Below are positions 26,201 to 38,200 of a stretch of DNA of 64,000 nt, one piece after another (positions within the stretch are counted from its first letter, which is position 1; each line of letters begins with the position of its first letter). Below the pieces are notes generated by a model. That model was not told the origin of the DNA, did not search any database, and saw only the letters and a list, made by a program, of their open reading frames with translations. Origin of the DNA: Desmodus rotundus (Eukaryota > Chordata > Mammalia > Chiroptera > Phyllostomidae); NCBI RefSeq assembly GCF_022682495.2, contig NC_071399.1, positions 9,095,342 to 9,159,341 of the forward strand. Direction: 5' to 3'. Both the position numbers and the translations under genes were made by a program.

Positions 26201-29200
26201 TTCTCTCCAGTAGTGGGTGTGAGCTAGCAGTGTATCATGTGGTGTTTGGTTTGGTTCATGAGGACTTCAGCAGGACTAAAGGACTTTTAAATAAAAGCAT
26301 GTGGTTTCCTCAGCTCTCATTTAGGAAAATTCTTGTAATACTTAGTGATGATTGACCTGAAATCTGCAGTCTGTGGGGATGGAATGTGTTAGGCATTTTT
26401 CTTTGGGGGTTGTGGCAGAGAAGGCTCGGTGGCCTCCAGTATCCCTTCTCTGTCCATCCTCAGTAATGGAATCCCAGATGTCAGGTAGGCACAAGGCCAT
26501 TTGAATAAAGTCTACATCTCAACCTTTCTTGCCTTTAGATTTACTCTGACAGATGGGACATGTGCAATTTTGGGGGAGTGGCCTTCAAGCAAGGTATAAA
26601 CCCCCTTCCTTTTTTCTTCTTCCTGATTACTGGAATAAAGGAGGGACTGCCGGAGCTGGTGCAGCCACTTTGCGGCATGCAGTGGGAGCTTCTCTTTGAG
26701 GGTGGTGATATGCCCAAATAAAACGGAATTTCCTGGGTTCTCTAATGACTGTGGAGCCACATACCAGCTCTGGATGCTCATAGTTATGCCTAAGAGAAAT
26801 ATACTGCTACCTTGTTTGAAGTTATAAGCTGAGTTTTCTGGCCCTGCAGCTGCCCCAGACTTGACTAATATGGGGGAGAATGTCTATAAACATCAGTGCT
26901 CATGGAGAAAAATACCATTTAGCTGATGGAATGATGTGGGTAAACAGCTGGTGAGATCATTTGAACATTTGAGGAAGAATCAGGGCTCGACTTTATGCTG
27001 GAAACTGTGCCCAAGGGGACCCACCTTCTGATGGGATGGCTTTAGGGAGAGGAGGCTTCCTTATGGGGCCACAATAATGTGTTTCTTAGAAGAAACCAAG
27101 AAAGGTCTTCCTATCTCTTCATAAGGAGTTTCCACTGCAATTTGAGTCCTTGTGTTATAAGTCTCTTTTGTAAAGTATTCTCTTAGATGGAATTGGAAGC
27201 TTAGCTTATAGGAAAGCTGAGGATTACAATAATTTTTATTGTGAAAAACCATTATTTATTGAGTGTCGGCCTGAGAACCAAAGGGTTGCAGGTTTGATTC
27301 CCAGTCAGGGTACATGTCTAGGTTGTGGGCCAGGTCCCCAGTAGGGGGCACATGAGAGGCAACCACATATTGACGTTTCTCTCCCTCTCTTTCTCCCTCC
27401 CTCTCTCTCTAGAAATAAATAAAATCTTAAAAAAAAACCCATTATTTAAAGAACAGGTGCTTCAAAAGCTAGAGAAAATAGTGGATTCTGATTTATATAT
27501 CGAGTTTATTATTTATATGTACATTTCAGTCTTCTGTCACTTATAAAGTGGTGGTAAATTTTACTCTATGGCAAATTTTAAGTCACATGTGACAAACTTA
27601 CAGTGTGTCAGAAAATACTTTCAAAGAATAAAATTACATTAAATTAGGATAGACAAGTCAAATAATGTTTGGTAGGGGTTGATAAGACTGTTGTAATGAT
27701 TTCATGCATATTATATTTTGCCTATTAATACATTCTTAAGAGTTTAGTGCGAGGCTCCTTGCCTTTCCTTGAAATGGAAGAACTAGATGCCTTCTTAAAA
27801 GACTCAAGTCAGCACAGTTTGTTACTGTGTCAGGTGTGGGGTTAAAGTAAAATAATGGTTTAAAATTTGTTGATTCAATTTGCATTTATATTTATAATCA
27901 CAAATAACTTTAGTCAAATTACAGTTTTTCTGTGAAATGAAAAGTAATTTATAAGATTTAAAAAATCTCAGTGGGGGATTGAATATAAACACTTGCTCTC
28001 AAATGTAAGATAAATAGAGGAAAAAACCCCTCATTTTCCTGGAGGTGGTTATTTGATGTAGCTATTAAGGTATTCTTTTAAAACCCCTCTCTTGTGAATA
28101 CCTCCTTCTCTCCTAATATTCTGCCAGCAGCTGGAACCTAGAGTATGTAAGAGATGAGCTTGGTTCTTGCAGGAGAAGAAGCCTGTTGAAACCCTGATTT
28201 TGTTCTTCATGTTGCAATGTGAAGTCCTCCATTTCTGTCAGTGACAGAAAAATGATTCTAAAGTCCCTCTCCCCCTTATCGACCAAGCTGAAAGGCTGGA
28301 GAACAAGTGGAGAAAGGCAAGGAATAAATACTTTGGCTTTAAAAAGAAAACCACAGAAAGTGGAGGAGGAAAAAAGGAAAATTCTTAGTCTTTGACATTA
28401 TCCAAAGTATTTATTATTGCTATCTTAAAAATTTCCTAATTGTTTCCTGCCAGCTGAGATAAAACCTCAAAGGGCAAAGAGCATTAGTCTTCGAGTCTTG
28501 CGTTTTTTCAGACATTTTTCCTTTCCCGAGTGAGAGGCACTCTCACAGACGGACTGGGCGACTGGCGTTCGGAAGACCGCCTGACCGGCTCCCCGCAGGC
28601 ACTGCTTCTCCCCAGAACAGACACCGGGCTCTCCCAGGGCCTTGGCTGAGCCGCCTCTCTGCGGAGGCTGCCCTTCCAAGTCCTAAAGGCTGAATGTGGA
28701 GGTCACTTATTCTTTGAAGTCCATCACCTTTTGTCTAAAGGGGAAAATTTTGGGTCATTCTGACCATAGAAGCCAAACTTTTCCATGATGGGATGATTTC
28801 ATTCTCTGATTGTCATTTGGCTCTTTCCAAGGCCAGTCATCGTATTTTAAAAACAACCTCTTCAGGGGGAGTTCAATACCAGCAGAGCTGTCAGCCTGCC
28901 AGTCTCAGAGATGGATGCTTTATGGATACCTACAAAAGAAGCTTTGGCCCTGCATCCCTACAAATTCCCATCAGTTCTGTGGGAGAACAGGCCTCAGGAC
29001 CATCAATACCACGGCACATCCCCCTGTCCCTGCCGGTGGCTGGGAAGCACCGGAGGCAACGAGCCCACTAAGAAGGGGCAGAGAATGACAGGCACAAAGC
29101 TGACGCCCTTGACTGGGATAGTTCTCCTGCAGACCCTCAACTTTAAAGAAAAAAAAATCTAATGATTACTTTTTATTCTTACATAAATTTTAGTTTTTCT

Positions 29201-32200
29201 CCTTGATATGGGTATAGCTGCTAAGCAAATACAGCTTTCAACTTTCTGGAAAGAGGCCATGCTGATGGTGTTAAAAGTTAGCGATCAGTCTGGACATGAC
29301 TTTGTAGATCTTGTAAGATGGCACAAATCTCAAAACGTGCATCTAATTAATTAAGTCCATTTAGAGACATGCAAGAAACCACACTCAAGATGCAGTTACC
29401 TTTAATCTGGGTGAATTTATTTCCTGTTGATAAGAGTATTTGGGGAGGAGAGGAGGTGAGTAGGATTGGGCAGGCTGGGAAAGCGTGGAGACCGGAGCAG
29501 AGACAGAAGCCAGGGAAGAGTGGAAGGGAGGGGAGGAAAGCAGACAGCTGGGCAAAGGTGCAGACGGTCCGTCCCCCGAAGAAAGTGAAGGTGGCTTAAA
29601 TGTTGAGGAAAGACAAGATGAGATTATGCCTGTGTCCAGAATGAGGTTACCTGGTCTTCAGACAATATCCCCCATATCTGAATAACTTTGAAGTTAATGA
29701 CTATCCTGGAAAGTGACATGTACGACAAGTTCTTGCTTTAAAAGCATTAACTTTTTCTTCTGAATTTCATTTAAGGTTTCTAATGGGTATGGTGAGTGTA
29801 ATCTTTTAGATGCAGGAGATAAGAACCCTGTTAATCTGTAGGCAGGTAGATGTTCCTGGGAACCAAGCCCCATATTGGATCATGCCTTAACATTAAATTG
29901 GAGAGAAAATTTGTTATTTAAGTAGTCAACTTAGCATCATGCTTGACGCACTGCAGTGGACGATCTCTATTGTGAAGTGGTGTGTTGAGTTTACGCAAAG
30001 GCGGGTGTGGCTGGGTTCTTCAGGGGACATTTTCTCTCCTGACTGGGGAACAGCCAAGCCTCGGGGTTGGTGACTGTCCAGAGGCCTCGTGGGCCCTGAC
30101 CATTATTTAAACCCAGGAAGACCCTGTGTAGGCCCAGTGCCTCGACATCTGTTACTGGTAAGATCTTAAGAGCAAACTATTGGGTTTAAAAATGATTTTC
30201 ATTTTCAGAAAATTTTCAATAGAGGACCCATGGGGGGAAGTGACTTGCCTAGTGACACAGTATGAATCATTCATTCTTTTTGTTTCATAATTTCAATGTT
30301 TGCCAGTAACCGTATTTTCTATTTAATTTACAGTTTACATATTTGAGGTATCAAGTTTTTGTTTTTTTAAGAGAGAGCTTTACAGGCTAAAGAGTCAGGA
30401 TATTGTCCCTCTTTATTGATTAAAATTATTGCCCAAGTTTTCTTTTTCTAATGAAAATGCAGAATCTAATTCTTCAGTAGTCACCAATTTGAAGAAAATT
30501 ACCTCTTCAGAAAGAGTTGGGAGGGAACCCTTCCTCCCTTCCTTCCTTCCTTCCTTCCATCCCTATATGTATGGTATATAGTTTTATCACCTAAAATTGG
30601 ACTAATCTATTTTTGTGCCAATACCCTCATCTCTAAAGTGGAGATGGTTATGTAACGCACCTCCTGCAAGGTAAAGATCAGAGCTCTTATAATAATAGTG
30701 TCTAACACTCAGTAAGAGCTCACCTATTAGCTATCATTGTCAATTTTGAAAAATTAGACAATTTACAAAAACTTTAAATATGAATTTGTAGTTGTAAATA
30801 AATAATGGAATTATATCATACATTTGCATCATCTTATTAAAATGTGCTGTGTTTCCATACACCCCTCTGCCCCCGACTCCTGTAGTGCTTGCTACACAGA
30901 AAACTTCCAAAGCAGTGTTGATTAGTACGATTAACGGGACTGGCTAATCGTAGTGAGACCAGTTAGCTCTTCAGGGATTAGGCGACATTAAAATACCTCG
31001 TGACTGGTTTGAGCTGCACTGCTGTCTTCCTTAGGGGCTCTAGGGCCTGGGAGGGAGGCTGCTGTACACTGCGAGCCGTCACACTTCCTTTCTTCTTCCT
31101 CCTCTTCAATGTGCAGGCTTGGCATCACCTCTAGGTCACCAGGGCCCCACCATAAGGCATCTGGTTCTTGAGATTCTGACCCTCTTCGGGTGCCTGACAT
31201 AACCCCCTCACACATTTCCTCGTCTTCCTCTCCAATGACAGGGAGGGTTTGGGGCAAGGGACCCACGTTAGTGTGGGCGGAGGCCACACACTTGTCGCCT
31301 AGGACTTCAGGAGCCTTTTCAGGGCTTGCAAAGCCTTTTCTCATTTTTGCCAAATCTGCACACTTGTTCTGAATCGTCTTCCTGGGGCCCTGGAGTGGCG
31401 TTGCCTCATAAGGCTGTGCTGTTGTTGAGGTCACACCTGAGCCAGGAAAAGGTGGCCGAGAGGAGGGTGGTCTGGCAGGGACAGATGCCAGAGGCTGTGG
31501 CAGGGGAGCTGAGGGTTCCTCTCTAATTTCAAGGGGGGTCTCCTCTAGGGTATTTGGTTTGGCTTGGTCGGCTGCTAAGGTTAAAGCACTAAGCTTCTCT
31601 AATTCCTCCAAGAAATTGTCCAGAAAAGGAGGTGGTGATGGGGTGAAAGGTTTTGCTGGTGGACTTGCAGCCATCAGGGACGGCCACCCCTGGGCGATCC
31701 CCTGGAGAGCTCCATTCTCTCGGCCGGGCAGAGCTCTGGGCGTGAGAGGAGGGCCTGGTTCACTGGAAGCCAACTTAGAAATGAGCAGGGATTATGAAGT
31801 AAAAAAAAAAAAGAAATAAGCCAAGAAAATAATAATAATGCATCAAAACACAGAGAAATGCAGGAAAGGGATGGTAGTGAATACAAAAATTATTTTAGGC
31901 TATGGAGTCGGTTCGAAGATATTTTTCTGAATTTAAATACGTAAGATCATTAGCATGTTAATTAGGAAGTTGTATGAAAATGAAATGCTCCTAGTGTTTG
32001 GAAGGGGTCTTAAGCATCAGATGACAGAATAAAGCTATTGTGGAGATTACAGGGACAGACGGCGAAACCTTAAGATTTAATGTAACAGACTACCTCTTTT
32101 ACACTAGGTTCCCAGATAGTGACTTAGCAGTAGAATGACTTTGAAATAATATTCCTGTAGAATGAAAACCAGCCAGGAAGCCTCTTTTCAGTCCCTGAGT

Positions 32201-35200
32201 ATGTTTGGTGTTCTGCCCGCAGCAGCGCTGAGAGCTTGACGCTCCATGTAAACCTGGGGAGGCATAGTTTATGAAGCCTCATCTTCGCCAGTGAAAATAC
32301 TCTTCTGTGTGTCTTAGTATTATTGCTGTATTCTGGATGTACTGAACAAAACAGAACCGTTATGTAAATTCATTCGAAGTTCTGTATCTCTTGTCTCTGG
32401 GCTGGAGCGGATGGTACAGGCCATACACATGGAGGCCTTGAGAGAGGCCCATGGGTGACACCTCACTTTGGTTCTTCCCAGGTGGATGATTTTGGTTTGG
32501 GAAGAACAAATTTTCAGGAGAGGTTTTGGAGATGTACTTTGTAGCTGGGCGTCCGGGAGGAGGCCTCACGCATGCACGCACTCAGCACTCCGGTGCCAGG
32601 GCCTCAGCATGTGCCAGCGTACAGGGCACCGCCCCCTTAACTTTGGACGTCTGCGTCCTGTCATGGGAATGTGTCCTACAGTAAGCAAAGGTATCATGTC
32701 ACCATGTGGGGGGATGAATAAGACAAAGTGTCCCAAGGCCCACGTGAGCATCTTACAGGAGACTCAGGACGAATGCTGCTTGGCACCTGATATAAGCGAT
32801 ACCACACGTGTGGTCTATTACTGCACAGAGGGACGCTCCTAGCAAGTCCCGAATATATTTATTTTTTAATGAGACACAAATGGCCAGAGTCTTGGTAGTC
32901 TAGAGAAGTTCTCCTATTGGCCAGAGTCCTATTTTATGTTCTATGCTATGGACATGATAATAGATTTTGAAGGTCTGTGAGACATAATTCAAGACTGTTA
33001 CTTTTCACGTTCATTTTTCTCATGGGCAGGGATATCATGTGGACGAGAAAGGAAGATCTTTCAAGTCCATTAGCGCCATTACTACCCCCACCACTATTAC
33101 TACCCCAGGGTCGTCACTGCCACGGTCACTAACGTACAGGGCCCGGCAGAAGTGACGCCACTGAGTGTGGCTGGTAGGGTATGTGAATGTCTCACACGGG
33201 ATGGACGGCAATTTGAACATTTCACCTAACATGTCATGGTGTGCTTCATTGTGATACTGTTATGTTACAGAGTGACATGCTTATGACTTTGTAATAAAAG
33301 ACTTTTAGGTAATAAACTAGGGGCGTTATTTGTGCCAGATCCTGTATGTTAACAGGTTCAAAGCGCTTAGCTTTACAATAGGCTTGTTTCTACTGCAAGT
33401 CATATTGAGTATCCTGGGATTCCCATGTCGCAAAAATATACCTATGATGCAGAAATCATATGATTATCCTCCAGAAGCGTTAGAATTGGATTCTAAAGCG
33501 GGAATATCAGAAATAATATCAACTTGCCTCTGAGTTGCCCAGACAATACAGGATGCCACGCAATGTGATTAGAGTGTGATGAAGAGTGATTCCGAAATCG
33601 CTCACTAAATCCCTTCCCTTACTGGCAAATATCAGTTAGGAAACAGGATGTGCAACGTATTTTGGATGCCATCGTTTAGAAGTACTTTATCTATCATTCT
33701 TTTTCTGAAAATGATGGCGCTCAACACTACCAAGAAGTTTCCTCCATGAAGCCGGTCACATCACAACACAGATTACAGGACGGAATGAAGCCGTGAAGTG
33801 TTTCTTCAAATTATAGATACAAGCTTCTCATCATTTTTCCCCAGCAGTGAGAATAAAACACTAATTAGTTATTAGTGAAATTTGTACATTCCTCTATTTA
33901 TAAAATATAAAATATGGCATTCTAAGAAAAGACTTAGGAAATTGAGAATCCAATGAAATGATATGGTGATAATCATCACAAAAGATTATGTGGTGATATT
34001 CACAACAAAGATTGAAACATTGTGATGTAAAGTATCGCATTGCCAGTATTAATTAGGACATTATGGGTGAATTTCTTAAATGTTAAAAGAAGGCTTTGTA
34101 CATACATACTTCTTCTTTCTTACAAAATTTAATCTGAAGGTGTGTTTGCTTTGAAATTTTTGTACGGTAGTTCATTTAACATGACTGAATAGTGGATAAG
34201 TTTCTTATCTTTTCATTTATCAGTTGGAACTACTAAATGAAGAATGTTGATTTCAAAATGCTAAGCTGTGGTAGTGAAGTAAGTATACTCAAGAAGGTTC
34301 TGGAAAACCTTATAACCAAGCAAACAAAACTGGATGGTGATGGTTCCATTACCCAGTGATAAAGGACTGAGAGTAATCACCCTGCAGCTGAAACCCAGTC
34401 TTGAAAGAGAAGCAGAATAATAGAATGCCTAGCCTGAGCCCTTTTAAAAGAAAATGCTCCTCTTAAAATAGGAGACTCTTAGATTATTTACTTTTGTAAG
34501 ATCCTTCGAAGACTTATTTTCAAGGAGTAGTTTAGGTTGCTGCGGATGCTACCTTGAGATGACCTTGCATTGGAACATGAAATGATGGTGCGCTATAATA
34601 ATGTCTGATATCGATATTATTTTGTTCCCTCTAGATGGTTTATTTTCCCATGTCCTAGCCTTGATCTTATTTGTTAAAATAATAAATTATGCTACTTCAT
34701 TTTTAAAAAATATTGGGAAGTACTTACAATATTTTGGAACTAAGTCCCTTTGGTAACTTAAAGTTTTATACTTGGAGATGAATGAAAAGGAGAAAGAAAT
34801 CCCTAAGTCCCATCCCTAAGAAGAATACACTATATGATGACTTAACAGAAAATTAAGAAAAACGTTCACATCATCAGTAAAGAAAGCAATAGAAGAGCCT
34901 TTTCTAAATAGCCAGTTCCTTTTTTAGACTAGCCGTTGAGGAGGGGAATTGTCTTTAGCCACCCGCTCAAGTGAACTAGTGCAACTGGCACCCGATTACC
35001 CCGAAAGTAACAAAATACACACGAGCACTTCTAATGACCAATGCCATTTCCATTCAAGCCCATAAATAAACTGACTTACAGATCTTAATTTTAAACCTCT
35101 AGTTCTCTTTCTATATTAAAAAAACCCCAGGACTTTTATAGAATTGTTTCAACCTAATTCCATGTATTGTTGAAATAAACCATTTTGGGATCTGTTGATT

Positions 35201-38200
35201 AATCTACAGATGCAGATGTATACACACACACACATAATCTATATCAAATGTGCATATGTAAATAAAATTAAGCTTTAGAAATAATCACGTTTCAAAAAAA
35301 TTGAGTTTTCAGAAAGTAGATATATTTATTCAATGTGTGTATATATATGTATCATATAGGGTCTTGTGACGCCAATGTTTTTCTCTTTCAGTACTTTAGC
35401 TCAAAAATGAAATCCTCAAAATCAAGCATTAAATCTTTACGCCAGCACCCATAAGAAAAATTAGATTACATTGTCTTGATTTGTCACTCACACTTAGAAG
35501 CATACCATGGAAATCTGTTGCTCTGCAATAAAGATGGTGTTGTAACCTAATGCCCTCAAATCGCCTGTGGAGTGTCCTACTCCCAGCTCTCAAATGTTAT
35601 GCTCGTGCTGAATATCTTCTTACCTTATTGGAACTTAGGCTGTGGATTCTGTCACTCGAATAGCTGTGGGGTATTGGAGGGTCAGGGTAATCCTCGGCAG
35701 CTCTGCCGGTATTCCTCTTGACGACTTCTACATAGGAAACAGGGAAGATGCCTTGTCTGTTGGTTCCTGGAATTTTACCTTCATACCAGTTTTGATCAAC
35801 TCTTTTGAGGAGAACAACTCTATCTCCCTGTAATGAATATTAGGAAAACGCATTATAAATAGAGGTGTGATAACATAAAACATATAATTGTCAGCGTTTT
35901 CTAACAAACGATGTAGTTCTCCATTTGGGAACACTTATATCTCCAGTTTTATTTAGTCAGATGAATGGAACTGAAGTCTCAGAGTTCCTTCCCACATTCC
36001 AGCTTATCAGTTTAATCATCCACTCGCCACATCCTTCCCTAAGGCTGCGTGGCTGATGCGAATGGGCTTGTACATGTTCACACTGGTCCCATGTGAAATG
36101 ACTGTGTAAGTTATGTTGCAAAGCAGAAGGGTTTATTACAATGTGTCAGAGACACTAGCATCATCCTGTCAGTGACGGGTTCCAGAGAGTGACCCTCCGT
36201 CGGGAGAGCCTCAGAAAAGAGTAACTCAGCTCTCTGGGAGGGTGTTTCTGAAATGGGCCGCAGAAGCCCACTCCAGAAGGGGTGAAGTTGAATGGCGCAC
36301 CGTTTTTCTTACTTAACCTGTACGTGCTAACTGGTAACAAAGAGTGAAGCTAATGGGTTGGGGCAGTGGTGGACTCCAGATGCTCTAACGGTGGCCAGTG
36401 CTGACACCCGCCTGGTCTGCATCAGGACAGTGGGACACCAGCATCCATTCTGAGTGTCAGGTGGTCATGCCACGGTGGCCACTAAACATTTTTGTAGAAC
36501 CCCTGGCTGTGGTTCTAGAATGCTAGACCTTTTCACAGTCACTGTTCCCCCTACCTGCAGTGACCAAGCCAAGCCACCAAGCACAGTTCACGTTTTAACT
36601 CAAAACCACATGTGGCCCAGAAATAGACAAGAGGTGGTTACACAGTAAAACTCTGTAGCTGCATCCAGCGGATAATGCGGATGTTGGGGCAGCTGTGCCT
36701 GATAGGACGATACAGGTGACACAAGGTCAGAACTTCAGTGGAGCAGGGAGGCCTTTGTCAGGTGGTCCTCAAGGTGAAAATTCTCTTTTTGCCAAAATTC
36801 TGGATGGTTTATACAGACTGTCTCACCACCACTGGGCAGAACATACCACAGCAAAGTGAATCTCCTTGTGTCTGAAAATTGCACTATTTTCTCTGTAATA
36901 CGCCAAGGCAAGGCTGTTGCTAGGCTTTTGCTTGAGCTACGAATTGCATTGGCAGGAGCCTCTCTTTCAAGTATGAAACATAAGCTGATACAGTTCAAGG
37001 AATGCTGTGTTGCAGCTTGGAGGGTGGAAGAGTATCAGTTGATGGTGCACAGCCCGGACTCCTAGGGGGAGGTGAGGGTCCAGAGCCAGGAGAAGAACAC
37101 ATGATTTCCCTTCCTTGCTCCTGGCCAAGTGTTCCCCAATAGGTGGGAGAGGTTCTGGAGCTTCCCTGCACACTTACTGCTATCTAGTCTGGGTTGGGCA
37201 CACACGCAGTGACCTCGAACGGATGCATGTGACGGCTTAGCAAAGAATGAAAGCTGTCTGTGGGGTCATTCTCATCTGTGTGAAGGACCAAGTGACCCAG
37301 AGCTTTTTTCCCTTATTGTGCAGAAGAGGAACTAGAACTGGGTAGGTCACTAGTAAAATCTGGGTCGGCCATGAGGCCTCCAGGAGGAAATATCTTCATT
37401 ACTTTAGGAACTTTCCTTGATTCCAAGATAAGAGTAAGTACTATTAATTTAAAAAATTGAATGATAAGGCAGTAGAACACCAATAGTTTGAAGTATATTG
37501 AAGTGTGTTTCCTTTTGACAAGTATAACTCCCTGATATTCAGGCCAAAGCCCCCCTTGGAGAGGCCTGGGCGCCTCCTGGCTGCAGCAGGAGGGACGGTT
37601 TCTCTGAGAAGCTCTAAGTCTCGCAGGGACCTAACCTGGACACAGAGAGCCTCAGGGAGGTCTCAGTCCTTTCTTTAGGAGAAAACATGAAAATGTAGTT
37701 TTGCAAACACACCGCCTTCCTTTCGATGCCCCCACGAAGAAAGCAGCCAGGTTACCTTTCTCAGCGAGAGCTCCACATTTGTGTCAGCATTGAAATTATA
37801 TTTGGCGATAGCTTCTCCGATTTCTCCAAGCTGGGCTGGCGGAGGTGGTCTTGCGGGCTGTGCTTTTTCAGGAGGTGTGAGTTTCTAGGAGGAAAACAGT
37901 TCTTTATTCTTGACCTGGCAGAGCTTTGGAATTAGCAACCACGTGAGCAGGAAGGGGAAGGACTCACCTCTACGTATGAGATTGGGAAAATGCCCACTCT
38001 CCCGTGGTGCTCCCCCTCATACCAATTCTGATCAATTTTCCTGAGGATGTAGACAGTATCTCCTTTCTTAAATGACAGCTCCCTGGAAGACACGTGTGCA
38101 AATGGGTTTTGCTTGATGTAGAGCAATTATTCTTAAGATCACTTGACCTGCATTTGGCTGGGAGATATACACTTCCTACATTAAAAAAGGAATCTGTCGA

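Larger units (their letters stand above)
19636..30996 (-). other. SORBS2 intron between E11 and E12
   Basis: 11.4 kb intron. It holds an old L1 piece (21400-21640), a short perfect hairpin (23468-23499), a mariner MITE (24960-25088), a truncated VES SINE (27259-27438), a TTCC repeat (30529-30560) and a MIR (30610-30740). No further exon was recognised. Confidence 0.8.

Noticed and set aside
36735..36998. 87-codon minus-strand frame, considered as an extra SORBS2 exon or processed pseudogene
   Set aside because: No match to SORBS proteins or another gene that I recognise, and E9 and E10 already join in frame without it.
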